From the NCBI RefSeq assembly GCF_000378105.1, contig NZ_KB899251.1:1-64000 (forward strand): a stretch of 64,000 nt of DNA, in the 5' to 3' direction. A program made the position numbers and the translations under genes. The DNA is from Rubritalea marina DSM 17716 (GTDB lineage Bacteria > Verrucomicrobiota > Verrucomicrobiia > Verrucomicrobiales > Akkermansiaceae). Of this stretch, positions 25,696 through 34,179 are shown piece by piece (the stretch's first letter is position 1; each line of letters begins with the position of its first letter). Below the pieces are notes generated by a model that searched no databases, was not told where the DNA came from, and worked only from the letters and a program-made list of their open reading frames with translations.

Positions 25696-27042
25696 ATGCC
25701 AGCATGGCGCCGTCTGATGAACGAGAAACCAGAAGAGAATAACGCACTTGACCTGAGTGCTTTGGATTTTGGCCCATCTTGGGCTAGAGATAAGAGTGAG
25801 CAGCCGCGCAAAAAGCACGCAGATCAGCGAGGTGATAAAGGCGCTAAACCAAGAGGTAAACGTGACCAAGCGCGCCCGCAGCGTGGTCAGGGCCGTAAAC
25901 CGTTTTCAGGCGACGCCAAACGTGGTGAGCGCCGTCGTGGCCCGCGCCCTCAGCCAGCAATAGCACCAGAGGGTGTCGCGGCTGAAATTATGCCTATAGA
26001 AGAAGGGGTGGATAATCTTGCTAAAGAGATCGTGGCATCCGGACGCACTCATTCAGTCTTTGAGTTGGCTCGCATGATTCTCGTAGCCCGTGAGCGCTAT
26101 AAAGTGGTGTTTCGCAGAGAAGACAGCACCAATGTGTTCTATCAGAGCAAGCATGATGGAGCAGTCTTCTTGACGCAGGAAGAATGCGTGTCTCATTTTG
26201 CGAAGTCCGATTGGAAAGAAGAGATTTATTCCTCAGAACAAGTTGAGGTGGAGGGTGCGAATGGTAAGTATTCTGCCGTTTCTAAGTGCGGGTTCTCAGG
26301 GTTTGTTTTTGGTCCCTCCAGTCACCATGAATTTGGCAAGCAAGTAGCGGCTCACCATGCGGCTCATTTTGCCGCTATGGATCTTGAGAAATACAAATCT
26401 CGAATTGAATCTGATTCTGCTGAAGAGGTGGTGCAAGCATGGGTGGATTCCACGAAGAAGCTGACACGATACACCTACAAGAAAGATCCTACTCAGGTGG
26501 TGGACGGTGAGTTGGCAATGCTTGAGCACTTTAAAACGAACGCGTTGGAGGAGGTGTTCAGATTCACGCATCGTGCGGATGTGGACTCTCAGATCCCAGG
26601 TAAGTCACTTGCACCAGGGCTTCTTACTTTGTTGAAAGATACGATCGCGGATCAAAAACGTTATCCAAGTAAGTTGGCTCCATTCCTCTGTCGCCAGCTG
26701 TCTGGTCGCAATCTCGCGGTGTTCAAGTGGATGGGGAAATTGCATTGTGGTCCATCACGGCCACATCAAATTGCTGATGATGTGACTCTCTCAGACCGTC
26801 TGACTAAGATTAAAGAATGGGTTTCGCTAAACGAGGGAGCTGGTATTGACAAACTTTGGGAGGCGGTCCTGCCTGCTGAAGTGACTGACGAGGATAAGCA
26901 TCTCTGGTATCACGATCTGCACTGGATGCTCGACCAGGGGTATTTGGTGTTGATGCACAATGGTGTGCTCTACACCTCTTCCGCTTCCAAGAGGAAAGCT
27001 CCGGCTGAGTCAAAGCCAAAGGGGGAGTCTGAAGCCTCTTAA
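25696..27042 (+). CDS. Unknown protein with a basic Arg/Gly/Lys-rich N-terminal region
   Basis: About 448 residues from ATG 25696; an in-frame ATG at 25717 and earlier ones to 25624 are possible. After a short acidic start, residues about 30-90 are disordered and rich in Arg, Lys, Gly and Pro (GKRDQARPQRGQGRKP, then KRGERRRGPRPQP). This resembles RNA-binding tails. The rest is globular. One block reads FRREDSTNVFYQSKHDGAVFLTQEEC. The C-terminal part (HQIADDVTLSDRLTKIKEWV, then HDLHWMLDQGYLVLMHNGVLY) looks like a winged-helix fold. I do not know the family. It stands alone, divergent from the HAD gene, with a strong terminator. Confidence 0.65.
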   Translation: MPAWRRLMNEKPEENNALDLSALDFGPSWARDKSEQPRKKHADQRGDKGAKPRGKRDQARPQRGQGRKPFSGDAKRGERRRGPRPQPAIAPEGVAAEIMPIEEGVDNLAKEIVASGRTHSVFELARMILVARERYKVVFRREDSTNVFYQSKHDGAVFLTQEECVSHFAKSDWKEEIYSSEQVEVEGANGKYSAVSKCGFSGFVFGPSSHHEFGKQVAAHHAAHFAAMDLEKYKSRIESDSAEEVVQAWVDSTKKLTRYTYKKDPTQVVDGELAMLEHFKTNALEEVFRFTHRADVDSQIPGKSLAPGLLTLLKDTIADQKRYPSKLAPFLCRQLSGRNLAVFKWMGKLHCGPSRPHQIADDVTLSDRLTKIKEWVSLNEGAGIDKLWEAVLPAEVTDEDKHLWYHDLHWMLDQGYLVLMHNGVLYTSSASKRKAPAESKPKGESEAS

Positions 27043-27290
27043 ACGATTCGTTTGATTTATTTGCGGCAGCATCCATGAGGTGCTGCCGCTTTTTTGTGCC
27101 TAAATTGGATGCTTTTAAGATTCTTGGTACACTGAGTTGTTTTCTGGTGCACTCGAGTTCACATCATTCGCGTGTAGATCTTTGAATCACTCTGCTTCTT
27201 GTTTTTAGGTGGTTCGACGGTGGTTTGTTGAAATGAGTGGAATGTTCCTATCTTCCTAACAATGCGTTAGTTGGTTCTGTTATTTAAGTT
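27043..27290. other. Non-coding gap before the dcw cluster
   Basis: Apart from the terminator at 27063-27097, this stretch is A/T-rich and holds no gene I can support. No tRNA-like fold or repeat is seen. It leads into the mraZ promoter at 27291. Confidence 0.5.
27063..27097 (+). terminator. Intrinsic terminator
   Basis: GCGGCAGCA-tccatgagg-TGCTGCCGC followed by six T, 20 bases after the preceding stop codon. It separates that gene from the dcw cluster. Confidence 0.92.
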
Positions 27291-27325
27291 TTGACATCAA
27301 AGTGTACTGAAGTGTATAAAAGTGT
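27291..27325 (+). promoter_or_regulatory. mraZ promoter with three MraZ-type boxes
   Basis: A consensus -35 TTGACA (27291-27296) is followed 18 bases later by TATAAA (27315-27320). Overlapping it are three heptamers with exact 10-bp spacing: AAAGTGT 27299-27305, GAAGTGT 27309-27315 and AAAGTGT 27319-27325. MraZ is known to bind tandem repeats of this kind just ahead of its own gene (GTGGG-type in E. coli, AAAGTG-type in mollicutes). The boxes cover the spacer and the -10, so bound MraZ would block RNA polymerase. The start codon of mraZ is 24 bases downstream of the last box. Confidence 0.85.
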
Positions 27326-27349
27326 GTCGACAGTAAATAACGCCTACCT

Positions 27350-27814
27350 ATGCCAACCTACGAACATACCCTTGAGGGGGTTTTTGAGCACAAGCTTGAT
27401 CCGAAGTGTCGGGTCTCTGTGCCTTCTGATTGGCGGGTTTTAGCGGGTAGCGGGGTGCTGCGATTGCTCAAGGCTGAAAAGTATGATCAGCCGATTCTCA
27501 AGGTCTACACAGAGGGGGAGTTTGAGAGTGTTTTAGGTGAAATCGACTCACGTGCGGAATGGACACCCAAGCAGCGTGCGTTGATGCGAGGGAAATTATT
27601 TTCCCGCTGCATCAAAGTGACGATGAATCCACAGGGGAAGCTTTTGATACCAAAGGCGCTCTGTAATCACCCTGGAGTTGAGCCAGACGGCCCGGCAATG
27701 TTGGTGGGCCGTGGGACATACTTTGAAATCGTGAGTGCCGAGAATTACTCAGAAATGTGTGCTCGTGAGGATGCAGAGACATTAGCCCTCAACGAGGAGA
27801 TGGATATCTTTTAA
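27350..27814 (+). CDS. mraZ: Transcriptional regulator MraZ
   Basis: DNA-binding protein of the AbrB-like double-barrel fold that forms a ring and autorepresses the division and cell-wall cluster. Two SpoVT/AbrB-like halves are visible: residues about 7-50 (GVFEHKLDPKCRVSVPSDWR) and about 80-125 (FSRCIKVTMNPQGKLLIPKAL). Length is 154, normal. It heads the cluster as in most bacteria, and the three AAGTGT boxes lie directly upstream. Six bases separate its stop from the rsmH ATG. Confidence 0.96.
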   Translation: MPTYEHTLEGVFEHKLDPKCRVSVPSDWRVLAGSGVLRLLKAEKYDQPILKVYTEGEFESVLGEIDSRAEWTPKQRALMRGKLFSRCIKVTMNPQGKLLIPKALCNHPGVEPDGPAMLVGRGTYFEIVSAENYSEMCAREDAETLALNEEMDIF

Positions 27815-27820
27815 TTGGAA

Positions 27821-28855
27821 ATGAACAGCAGCTACAAGCCAGCTATAGCAAAAGTCAGAGTTCAGGCTTCTCCGAGAAGCCTGAACTCAGGACTTCTACG
27901 CTCTGAATCCGAATTCAGTGCAGGTGGTGGCGCGTTACCTCACTATCACGAGACAGTACTTTTACATGAGTCTGTTACCGCAATGCAGGCTGGCGCAGGT
28001 AAGGTATTAGTAGACGGAACCTTGGGAGGCGGGGGGCACACCCATATGATGCTCGACAAAGGGGCAACTGTGTTCGGGGTGGATCGCGATCCTGAAGCTC
28101 ACGCGTACGCGGGGCAAAGACTCTCGGCTTATGGAGAACGTTTTCAGCCACTAGTGGGTAATTTTGCAGATGCTCATTCCTTATTAGCCCATAAAGGGAT
28201 CGAGCAAGTGGACGGAGTGTTGGTGGATCTTGGCGTGTCTTCACGTCAATTTGATTGTGATGCTCGTGGATTTTCTTTCCGCAAGGAAGGGCCTTTGGAT
28301 ATGCGTATGGGGCCTAGCTCACCAATCACTGCGGCACACATTGTGAACACTTGGGATGAGGTGGAGCTTGCGCGCATCTTTTGGGAATACGGCGATGAGA
28401 GAGCTTCCAGAAAAATCGCTCGCTACATTGTGGAACAACGACAGAACGTGCCATACGAAACGACCACTCAACTGGCAGCTGGTATCGAAAAGCTCATTCC
28501 ACGAGGTCCTAAAAAAATTCACCCAGCAACTAAAGTATTTCAAGCCCTGAGAATCGAAGTGAATGACGAGCTTGGATCTTTGCGACGCCTACTCGACTCG
28601 GCCAAGGACATACTGGCTCCAGGAGGCAGGCTCTGCGTGATTAGCTTCCACAGCCTCGAGGATAGAATGGTGAAGCGTTTTCTTAGGCACACATCGATGC
28701 CTGAGATCGACCGCCCCGAATGGCCAGAGCCCCGTCCAAATCCTGATTACACATTTCGACAAATCACAAGAAAACCCATCAAAGCGACCCAAGAAGAGGT
28801 TGCTAGAAACCCTCGTTCTCGTAGTGCGGTGCTCCGTGTGGGAGAGAGAATTTAA
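27821..28855 (+). CDS. rsmH: 16S rRNA (cytosine1402-N4)-methyltransferase RsmH
   Basis: SAM-dependent enzyme that methylates N4 of C1402 in 16S rRNA. VLVDGTLGGGGHTHMML is the SAM loop. VDGVLVDLGVSSRQFD, the block from GFSFRKEGPLDMRM, and CVISFHSLEDRMVKRFL are diagnostic. ATG at 27821 gives 344 residues. A roughly 40-residue, low-complexity N-terminal extension precedes the usual start (HYHETVLLHES), and no later ATG, GTG or TTG is in frame before it. A TTG at 27815 also opens the frame. The DNA for the extension contains a 15-bp perfect inverted repeat (27858-27888). Confidence 0.95.
   Translation: MNSSYKPAIAKVRVQASPRSLNSGLLRSESEFSAGGGALPHYHETVLLHESVTAMQAGAGKVLVDGTLGGGGHTHMMLDKGATVFGVDRDPEAHAYAGQRLSAYGERFQPLVGNFADAHSLLAHKGIEQVDGVLVDLGVSSRQFDCDARGFSFRKEGPLDMRMGPSSPITAAHIVNTWDEVELARIFWEYGDERASRKIARYIVEQRQNVPYETTTQLAAGIEKLIPRGPKKIHPATKVFQALRIEVNDELGSLRRLLDSAKDILAPGGRLCVISFHSLEDRMVKRFLRHTSMPEIDRPEWPEPRPNPDYTFRQITRKPIKATQEEVARNPRSRSAVLRVGERI
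27858..27888. repeat. Perfect 15-bp inverted repeat inside the 5' end of rsmH
   Basis: GAGTTCAGGCTTCTC (27858-27872) is followed after a single C by its exact reverse complement (27874-27888). The outer bases AGTC and GACT extend the symmetry imperfectly. A second smaller hairpin CTGAAT/ATTCAG lies at 27903-27918. The repeat is not followed by a T run, so it is not an intrinsic terminator. It encodes part of the non-conserved N-terminal extension of RsmH and lies about 50 bases after the mraZ stop. Confidence 0.9.
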
Positions 28856-28869
28856 TAGAAAGGATTGAT

Positions 28870-29205
28870 ATGAATCACAGAAAGTCAGATAGAAACCCTT
28901 CAAATCCATTGCATATGATTGCTTTGGTTGTGCTTGGCGCCATGTTGGCGACCGGTGGTGTGATGCATGCGATCCTGAAGAATGCTCAGGTTCAAACTGC
29001 CAGAGAAATCGACGCTGCTGAGCGACGTATCGAGGAAACGCAGGAAAATATTAAGATGGTGCAGGTCAAGATTGATCGCAAATTGAACCGTCACATGATT
29101 CGCGCGGATCTAGAGAACCGAGATTCTCAGTTAGTCTCGATTCGCTCTCAAGATATCGAGGTCATTACTATCCCGGCAGCCTCATTCGCCACAACATCAC
29201 CGTAA
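28870..29205 (+). CDS. ftsL: FtsL-like division protein
   Basis: A 111-residue bitopic protein in the position of ftsL. The N-terminus is basic and cytoplasmic, followed by one membrane helix (about 15-36, MIALVVLGAMLATGGVMHAIL). A heptad-like coiled coil (about 40-80, IDAAERRIEETQENIKMVQVKIDRKL) comes next, then a short tail. FtsL proteins bridge FtsB/FtsQ and FtsWI in the divisome and are poorly conserved in sequence, so the call rests on topology, size and position between rsmH and ftsI. AAAGGA at 28859-28864 is a reasonable ribosome site for ATG 28870. Confidence 0.75.
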   Translation: MNHRKSDRNPSNPLHMIALVVLGAMLATGGVMHAILKNAQVQTAREIDAAERRIEETQENIKMVQVKIDRKLNRHMIRADLENRDSQLVSIRSQDIEVITIPAASFATTSP

Positions 29206-29206
29206 A

Positions 29207-31093
29207 ATGGAAAAAGCCACTCGTACACGCTGTGTTTTTCTAACGCTCGCATTGAGTGTGGGTCTAACAGCGCTATCGGGTAGGCTAGTCTATTTACAGT
29301 ATTTTGATCGCGCCCGCTACGAGAAGTCAGCGGGTAATTCGTATAAGCGTACCGAGGTGATTCAGGCAAACCGCGGTGTTTTATTGGATCGAGACGAGGA
29401 GATCATTGCTACCACGGTGATATCCAAATCGGTAGTGGTAGACCTCTATCATTTGAAGGATGTTAAGCATGTTGCCAAGGGGGTTGCTTGTGCAGAGCTC
29501 AGAAGTGAGGGAGAATGGCGGACGTGGAATAGTGCGCAGAAATCTAGCAAAATCAATGCAAGGGCGAGGAAGTTGCTGGAGAAGTACAGTTCTGATCCGC
29601 AGGCGATTATTGATGGTCATGTAAACTACTTGATCGATGAATTGGCGCGTCCATTGGGGATGAGTGAAAAAGAGCTTCGTGCGAAGTTGGATATGTCGCG
29701 CATGGGGGAACAAGTGATCTACCATGGTCTTGCGAGCGAGTTAGCTGTTAGGCTTGAGAAGCTGATTAAGGATCGCAGTATTAAGGGAGTGTTTTTGCGT
29801 GAGGAGAAGCGCCGTTGGTATCCAGCGCCTGAGCTTGCTACTCATGTGGTAGGTTATGTGAACCGCGACGGAAGGGGATTGGCTGGGGTCGAATCTTCGA
29901 TGAATGGCTTTCTGGAGGGAACCAATGGGTATGAGGTGGAGATGCGTGATATCCGCGGCAACATCATGCCGGCGCACAAAGGGTCATTTCGCGCTCCAAA
30001 CAATGGCTTAAACGTCCAACTCACGATCGACATGGGTATTCAAGCGATCTGTGAAGAGGAGTTAGACCGCGGCATGGAAGAATTTGAGGGTGTCAAAGGT
30101 TGTGTGGTGATGATGAAGCCAGACACCGGCGAGGTTTTAGCAATGGCTAGTCGCCCACATTTCAACTTGAATCTGCGCCAGAAGGTGGTCTCGAATGGCT
30201 TCAATTATGCGTTACAAGCAATTTACGAACCGGGTTCAACATTCAAGATCGTGGCAGCGGCAGGCGCGCTGAACGAGGGGCTCGTATCGAAAGATACCAC
30301 TATTTATTGTCATTGGGCAAACTATCGCAAGGGAAGACTGCAGGTGAAAGACCATCACCCCTACGGTGACTTACCGGTCTGGAAAGTGATCCAGAAATCT
30401 TCAAATATCGGAGCATTTAAGTTGGCTCAGATGCAGGGAAAGAAAACATTTTTCGAGTATGCGAAGAATTTCGGGTTTGGTAAGAAGACGGAAGTTCGTT
30501 TGGCTGGTGAGAGCCGAGGCCTGTTAGTGAACACTGGCAATGAGGTCGACTTCTCGCGTGTGTCATATGGTTATGCTGTGAGTGTGACACCTTTGCAGGT
30601 AGCCAACGCCTACTGTGTGATTGCCAATGGTGGAAAGCTGATGCAGCCCCAGATCGTGAAGTCTGTGGATACGAATGCGGGGGTGGTGATTGAAAAATTC
30701 AGGCCCAAGATGTTGAAGCGCGTGATCTCTGAAGAGACCGCAGAATCGCTTCGTGATGCACTTAAAACCGTGGTGGCTACTGGCGGGACAGCGACTCGAG
30801 CGGATGTGCCTGGATTCACCGAAGGTGGGAAGACAGGAACTGCGCGGAAGCATGATCCTGTGAATGGTGGGCACATCGAGGGACGGTACACAGTTTCCTT
30901 CGCTGGGATGCTGCCAGCAGAAAATCCTGCGTTTGTTTGCATAGTCGTAGTTGACGATCCACAGACAACTGAAGTAAAGCGGTACGGCGGCACGATTGCT
31001 GCACCGATTTGGAAGCGAATTGCTGAGCGCACTGCTGCGCACATGCATTTGACTCCTACGGAAGAAATCTCTCATCAGCTTACAAAACAATGA
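29207..31093 (+). CDS. ftsI: Peptidoglycan D,D-transpeptidase FtsI (PBP3-type)
   Basis: Septal cross-linking enzyme anchored by one N-terminal helix (about 9-28). The penicillin-binding motifs are the catalytic S344 in STFK, S398-S399-N400, and K542-T-G. The N-terminal pedestal domain (about 35-230) has the ANRGVLLDRD pattern. Length is 628, a class B PBP size. ATG is one base after the ftsL stop; its last four bases ATGA overlap the murE start, so translation is coupled. No C-terminal PASTA domain is present. Confidence 0.95.
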   Translation: MEKATRTRCVFLTLALSVGLTALSGRLVYLQYFDRARYEKSAGNSYKRTEVIQANRGVLLDRDEEIIATTVISKSVVVDLYHLKDVKHVAKGVACAELRSEGEWRTWNSAQKSSKINARARKLLEKYSSDPQAIIDGHVNYLIDELARPLGMSEKELRAKLDMSRMGEQVIYHGLASELAVRLEKLIKDRSIKGVFLREEKRRWYPAPELATHVVGYVNRDGRGLAGVESSMNGFLEGTNGYEVEMRDIRGNIMPAHKGSFRAPNNGLNVQLTIDMGIQAICEEELDRGMEEFEGVKGCVVMMKPDTGEVLAMASRPHFNLNLRQKVVSNGFNYALQAIYEPGSTFKIVAAAGALNEGLVSKDTTIYCHWANYRKGRLQVKDHHPYGDLPVWKVIQKSSNIGAFKLAQMQGKKTFFEYAKNFGFGKKTEVRLAGESRGLLVNTGNEVDFSRVSYGYAVSVTPLQVANAYCVIANGGKLMQPQIVKSVDTNAGVVIEKFRPKMLKRVISEETAESLRDALKTVVATGGTATRADVPGFTEGGKTGTARKHDPVNGGHIEGRYTVSFAGMLPAENPAFVCIVVVDDPQTTEVKRYGGTIAAPIWKRIAERTAAHMHLTPTEEISHQLTKQ

Positions 31094-32781
31094 ATTTAAG
31101 ACAGTTATTAGAATGTCTTCCTAAAGCCGTGGCTTCAGGAGACCTCGACATCATCATCAAGCAGGTTACTTCGGATAGCCGTTTGGTTCAAAAAGGGGCG
31201 CTCTACGTTGCCGTCAAAGGAATCGAAAATGATGGGCATCGCTTTATCGATAACGCCATAGCCAATGGCGCTGTGGCGGTACTCTCAGAAGTGGCTCAGC
31301 CAGCAGACTTTGATCAGGCAGTTACCTGGATTCATTGTGCCAATAATCGTAAGAATCTTGGATTGGTAAGCAGCCAGTTTTATGGTCAACCAAGTGCCCA
31401 GTTAGCCAATGTGGGTGTGACTGGAACCAATGGTAAAACGACCACCTGCTATTTGATACAGCATATCATGAAGCAAGCGTGGCTGCGTGCGGGCTTGATT
31501 GGGACTGTTGAGGTTGATGACGGACTTGAGCGTGCGGACGCTAGTCACACCACACCAAATGCAGAGGTGCTACATGGCTTGTTTGGAACGATGCTGGAGA
31601 ACGGCTGCCGCGGTGTGGCGATGGAAGTGAGCTCGCACGGAATCGAGCAAGAACGTCTGGCTGGTGTCCAGTTTAAGGCCGCTGTCTTTACGAATTTGAG
31701 TCAAGATCATCTCGATTACCACGGGAATATGGAGGAGTATTTCAAGGTGAAGCAATCCTTCATCAATGATGTGGCTACCACACGTGGGAGCTATGCAGTG
31801 GTGAATACGGATGATTTCTATGGAGCCAAAATTGCCAAGGAACTTCCAGAGGGGGCAAAGTTGATTAGCTTTGGCATGAATGCGCACTGCGACTTCAAAG
31901 TTTCCAACCTTAAAGAGCAGGTGAAAGGCACCGAGTTTCAACTAGACAACAGAGGAAAGTCCTACTTGGTACGCGTGCCTCTGATTGGCCGCTTCAATGT
32001 TTATAATTGCCTGGGTGCGATAGCTGCAACGGTAGCAGCTGGCATTAAACTACGTGATGCGGTGCAGGCTCTTGCAGAGCTGCCGCAGGTGCCTGGTCGC
32101 CTCGAGTTGGTGAGTTCTACTGGCGGAGTGAATGTGTTCGTGGACTATGCTCACACTCCTGATGCGCTCGACAAAGTGTGTAGTAGCTTGAAAGAGCTAG
32201 ACCCGCGTAAGCTTCTCACAGTCTTTGGATGTGGCGGCGATCGAGACGCTGGGAAGCGCCCACTCATGGCTGAAGCTGTGAGTCAGTACTCTGATATGTG
32301 TTTTATCACATCAGACAACCCACGATCAGAAGACCCAGAGGCGATCCTTAAAGAAATTGAACCAGGAATGAAGCACAAGGTGTACCGTTCTATTGTGGAT
32401 CGAGCAGAGGCGATTCGCACCGCCATTGATGTGGCCTCAGCAGGTGACATTGTGCTGATCGCAGGGAAAGGGCATGAGACCTATCAGGAATTTGCCGATG
32501 GGAAGGTAGACTTTGATGATCGCAGGGTGGCAAAGTTAGCCATGCACCAGAAGCGCGAAGCGCGACAACGTGAAAACGAAGAGCGTGCGCGCGAGGCAAT
32601 GTTACGCCAAAAGCAACGCGATGAGCGCCAACCTAGAGAGGAACGCGAGTTCGATCCAAACTATAAGTCCGAGCATGAAAAACCTCAGAAGTACGGTGAG
32701 CGTCGTGTCGGTGGAGCAAAGGATTTCAAACGCCCCTTCAATCCTAAAAGAAACCCAGGAGAACAATCTAGCAACGAATAA
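31090..32781 (+). CDS. murE: UDP-MurNAc-L-Ala-D-Glu:meso-diaminopimelate ligase
   Basis: Cytoplasmic ATP-dependent ligase adding the third residue of the peptidoglycan stem. The P-loop is GTNGKTTT (112-119). DNPRSEDP (409-416) is the signature of enzymes specific for meso-diaminopimelate rather than lysine. The core ends near residue 490; about 70 further residues, not usual for MurE, are highly charged (ARQRENEERAREAMLRQKQR, then DFKRPFNPKRNPGEQ) and probably disordered. Length is 563 against about 495 in E. coli. It overlaps ftsI by four bases and is followed by murF after 14 bases. Confidence 0.96.
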   Translation: MNLRQLLECLPKAVASGDLDIIIKQVTSDSRLVQKGALYVAVKGIENDGHRFIDNAIANGAVAVLSEVAQPADFDQAVTWIHCANNRKNLGLVSSQFYGQPSAQLANVGVTGTNGKTTTCYLIQHIMKQAWLRAGLIGTVEVDDGLERADASHTTPNAEVLHGLFGTMLENGCRGVAMEVSSHGIEQERLAGVQFKAAVFTNLSQDHLDYHGNMEEYFKVKQSFINDVATTRGSYAVVNTDDFYGAKIAKELPEGAKLISFGMNAHCDFKVSNLKEQVKGTEFQLDNRGKSYLVRVPLIGRFNVYNCLGAIAATVAAGIKLRDAVQALAELPQVPGRLELVSSTGGVNVFVDYAHTPDALDKVCSSLKELDPRKLLTVFGCGGDRDAGKRPLMAEAVSQYSDMCFITSDNPRSEDPEAILKEIEPGMKHKVYRSIVDRAEAIRTAIDVASAGDIVLIAGKGHETYQEFADGKVDFDDRRVAKLAMHQKREARQRENEERAREAMLRQKQRDERQPREEREFDPNYKSEHEKPQKYGERRVGGAKDFKRPFNPKRNPGEQSSNE

Positions 32782-32795
32782 CTACAACTAGACCA

Positions 32796-34172
32796 ATGAA
32801 AGCCATCCCAATCCATTCACTCGTTGATGCCTGTCGTGGGTCTCTGAGCCGCGGCGAGCTCACTGGGCAGATTACTTCGGTATCGACTGATACACGAGCG
32901 ATCGTGGATGGGGCGGCTTTCGTTGCGTTGCGTGGCGATCATTTTGATGGGCATGCGTTTTTGGATCAAGCGATTGATCAAGGTGCGAAGGCTCTCATTG
33001 TGGATCACCTTCCGGAGGGTTTTACCAAGACAGGCATCGCAGTGGTTGTGGTTGATGACACCTTACGAGCTCTACAATCATTGGCAGCTTGGCATCTGAA
33101 GGAAGCAAATGTCGAAGTGGTCGGCATCACTGGATCCAATGGTAAGACGTCTACCAAAGATTTCACTAAGGCTGTATTGCAGCAAAAGTATCAGGTTCAT
33201 GCTACGGCGGGGAATTTCAATAACCACATCGGACTCCCGCTGACCATTCTTTCAATGCCTGAAGAAACGGAGGTTTGTGTGCTTGAGATGGGCATGAGTG
33301 GGCATGGTGAGATTGCGGCCTTGTGCGAAATCGCCAGACCTCGCATCGGTGTCATTACCAACATTGGCACGGCGCATATTGAATACCTTGGAAGCCGTGA
33401 AGCAATAGCTACTGAAAAGGGTGCTCTGGTGCGCTACCTTCCAGCGAATGGCGTACTTTGCTTATCAGCTGTTTGTGATTTTGCCGACCATTACTGCAAG
33501 CAGACTAAATCGCGAGTGATCATTGTTGGGAATGGCCGTGGCAAGATTCGTGCGGAGAAGCTGGCTATGAGTAAGAGTGGTTCGAGCTTCCACTTGGTGA
33601 GCGATGAGGTCAAAGGTGAACTCGTGACCTTGCCAGTGGTGGGGCGCCACATGGTATCCAATGCATTACTAGCAGCAGCGGTAGGGAAGGCATTGGGCAT
33701 GACATTGGCTGAAATTGCTGATGGATTGAATGCAGCGACGCTTACGAGTGGTAGACTTAGGTCGTTTATTTCAGGAGAGGTGCAGGTGTTTGATGACACA
33801 TACAATGCGAATCCAGAGTCGATGAAGGCGGCAATTGAGGCGCTAGATGAATTGGAGCTAGCGACCGATGCTGAGCGCTATGCTGTATTGGGGAAGATGG
33901 CTGAGCTCGGTGAATACGCTGAGACATCCTGCGAGTCGGTAGGTTCATTGGCCGCGAAGCGTAGAGTCGAGTTAGTGACAGTTGGGCAAGAGGCAAAGCC
34001 AATCTCAGATGCAGCACTCAAGGCCGGCGGTGCAGCGTATCACTTCGACGACCAAGCCGTGGCTGCAGAATGGCTCAAAGACCATTGCAAAGCAAACGAT
34101 GCAGTGCTCTTCAAAGGGAGTCGCTCAGCAAAGATGGAGGAAGTCATGCGCTTGGCCTTCCCACAAAATTAA
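32796..34172 (+). CDS. murF: UDP-MurNAc-tripeptide:D-Ala-D-Ala ligase
   Basis: Adds D-alanyl-D-alanine to complete the pentapeptide precursor. The P-loop ITGSNGKTSTKD is near residue 113. AGNFNNHIGLPLTIL and EMGMSGHGEI are conserved Mur-ligase stretches. FDDTYNANPESMKAA (about 331-345) is the MurF-specific block. Length is 458, normal. ATG at 32796 is the family start. It is followed by mraY with only seven bases between stop and start. Confidence 0.96.
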   Translation: MKAIPIHSLVDACRGSLSRGELTGQITSVSTDTRAIVDGAAFVALRGDHFDGHAFLDQAIDQGAKALIVDHLPEGFTKTGIAVVVVDDTLRALQSLAAWHLKEANVEVVGITGSNGKTSTKDFTKAVLQQKYQVHATAGNFNNHIGLPLTILSMPEETEVCVLEMGMSGHGEIAALCEIARPRIGVITNIGTAHIEYLGSREAIATEKGALVRYLPANGVLCLSAVCDFADHYCKQTKSRVIIVGNGRGKIRAEKLAMSKSGSSFHLVSDEVKGELVTLPVVGRHMVSNALLAAAVGKALGMTLAEIADGLNAATLTSGRLRSFISGEVQVFDDTYNANPESMKAAIEALDELELATDAERYAVLGKMAELGEYAETSCESVGSLAAKRRVELVTVGQEAKPISDAALKAGGAAYHFDDQAVAAEWLKDHCKANDAVLFKGSRSAKMEEVMRLAFPQN

Positions 34173-34179
34173 TTTTTCT

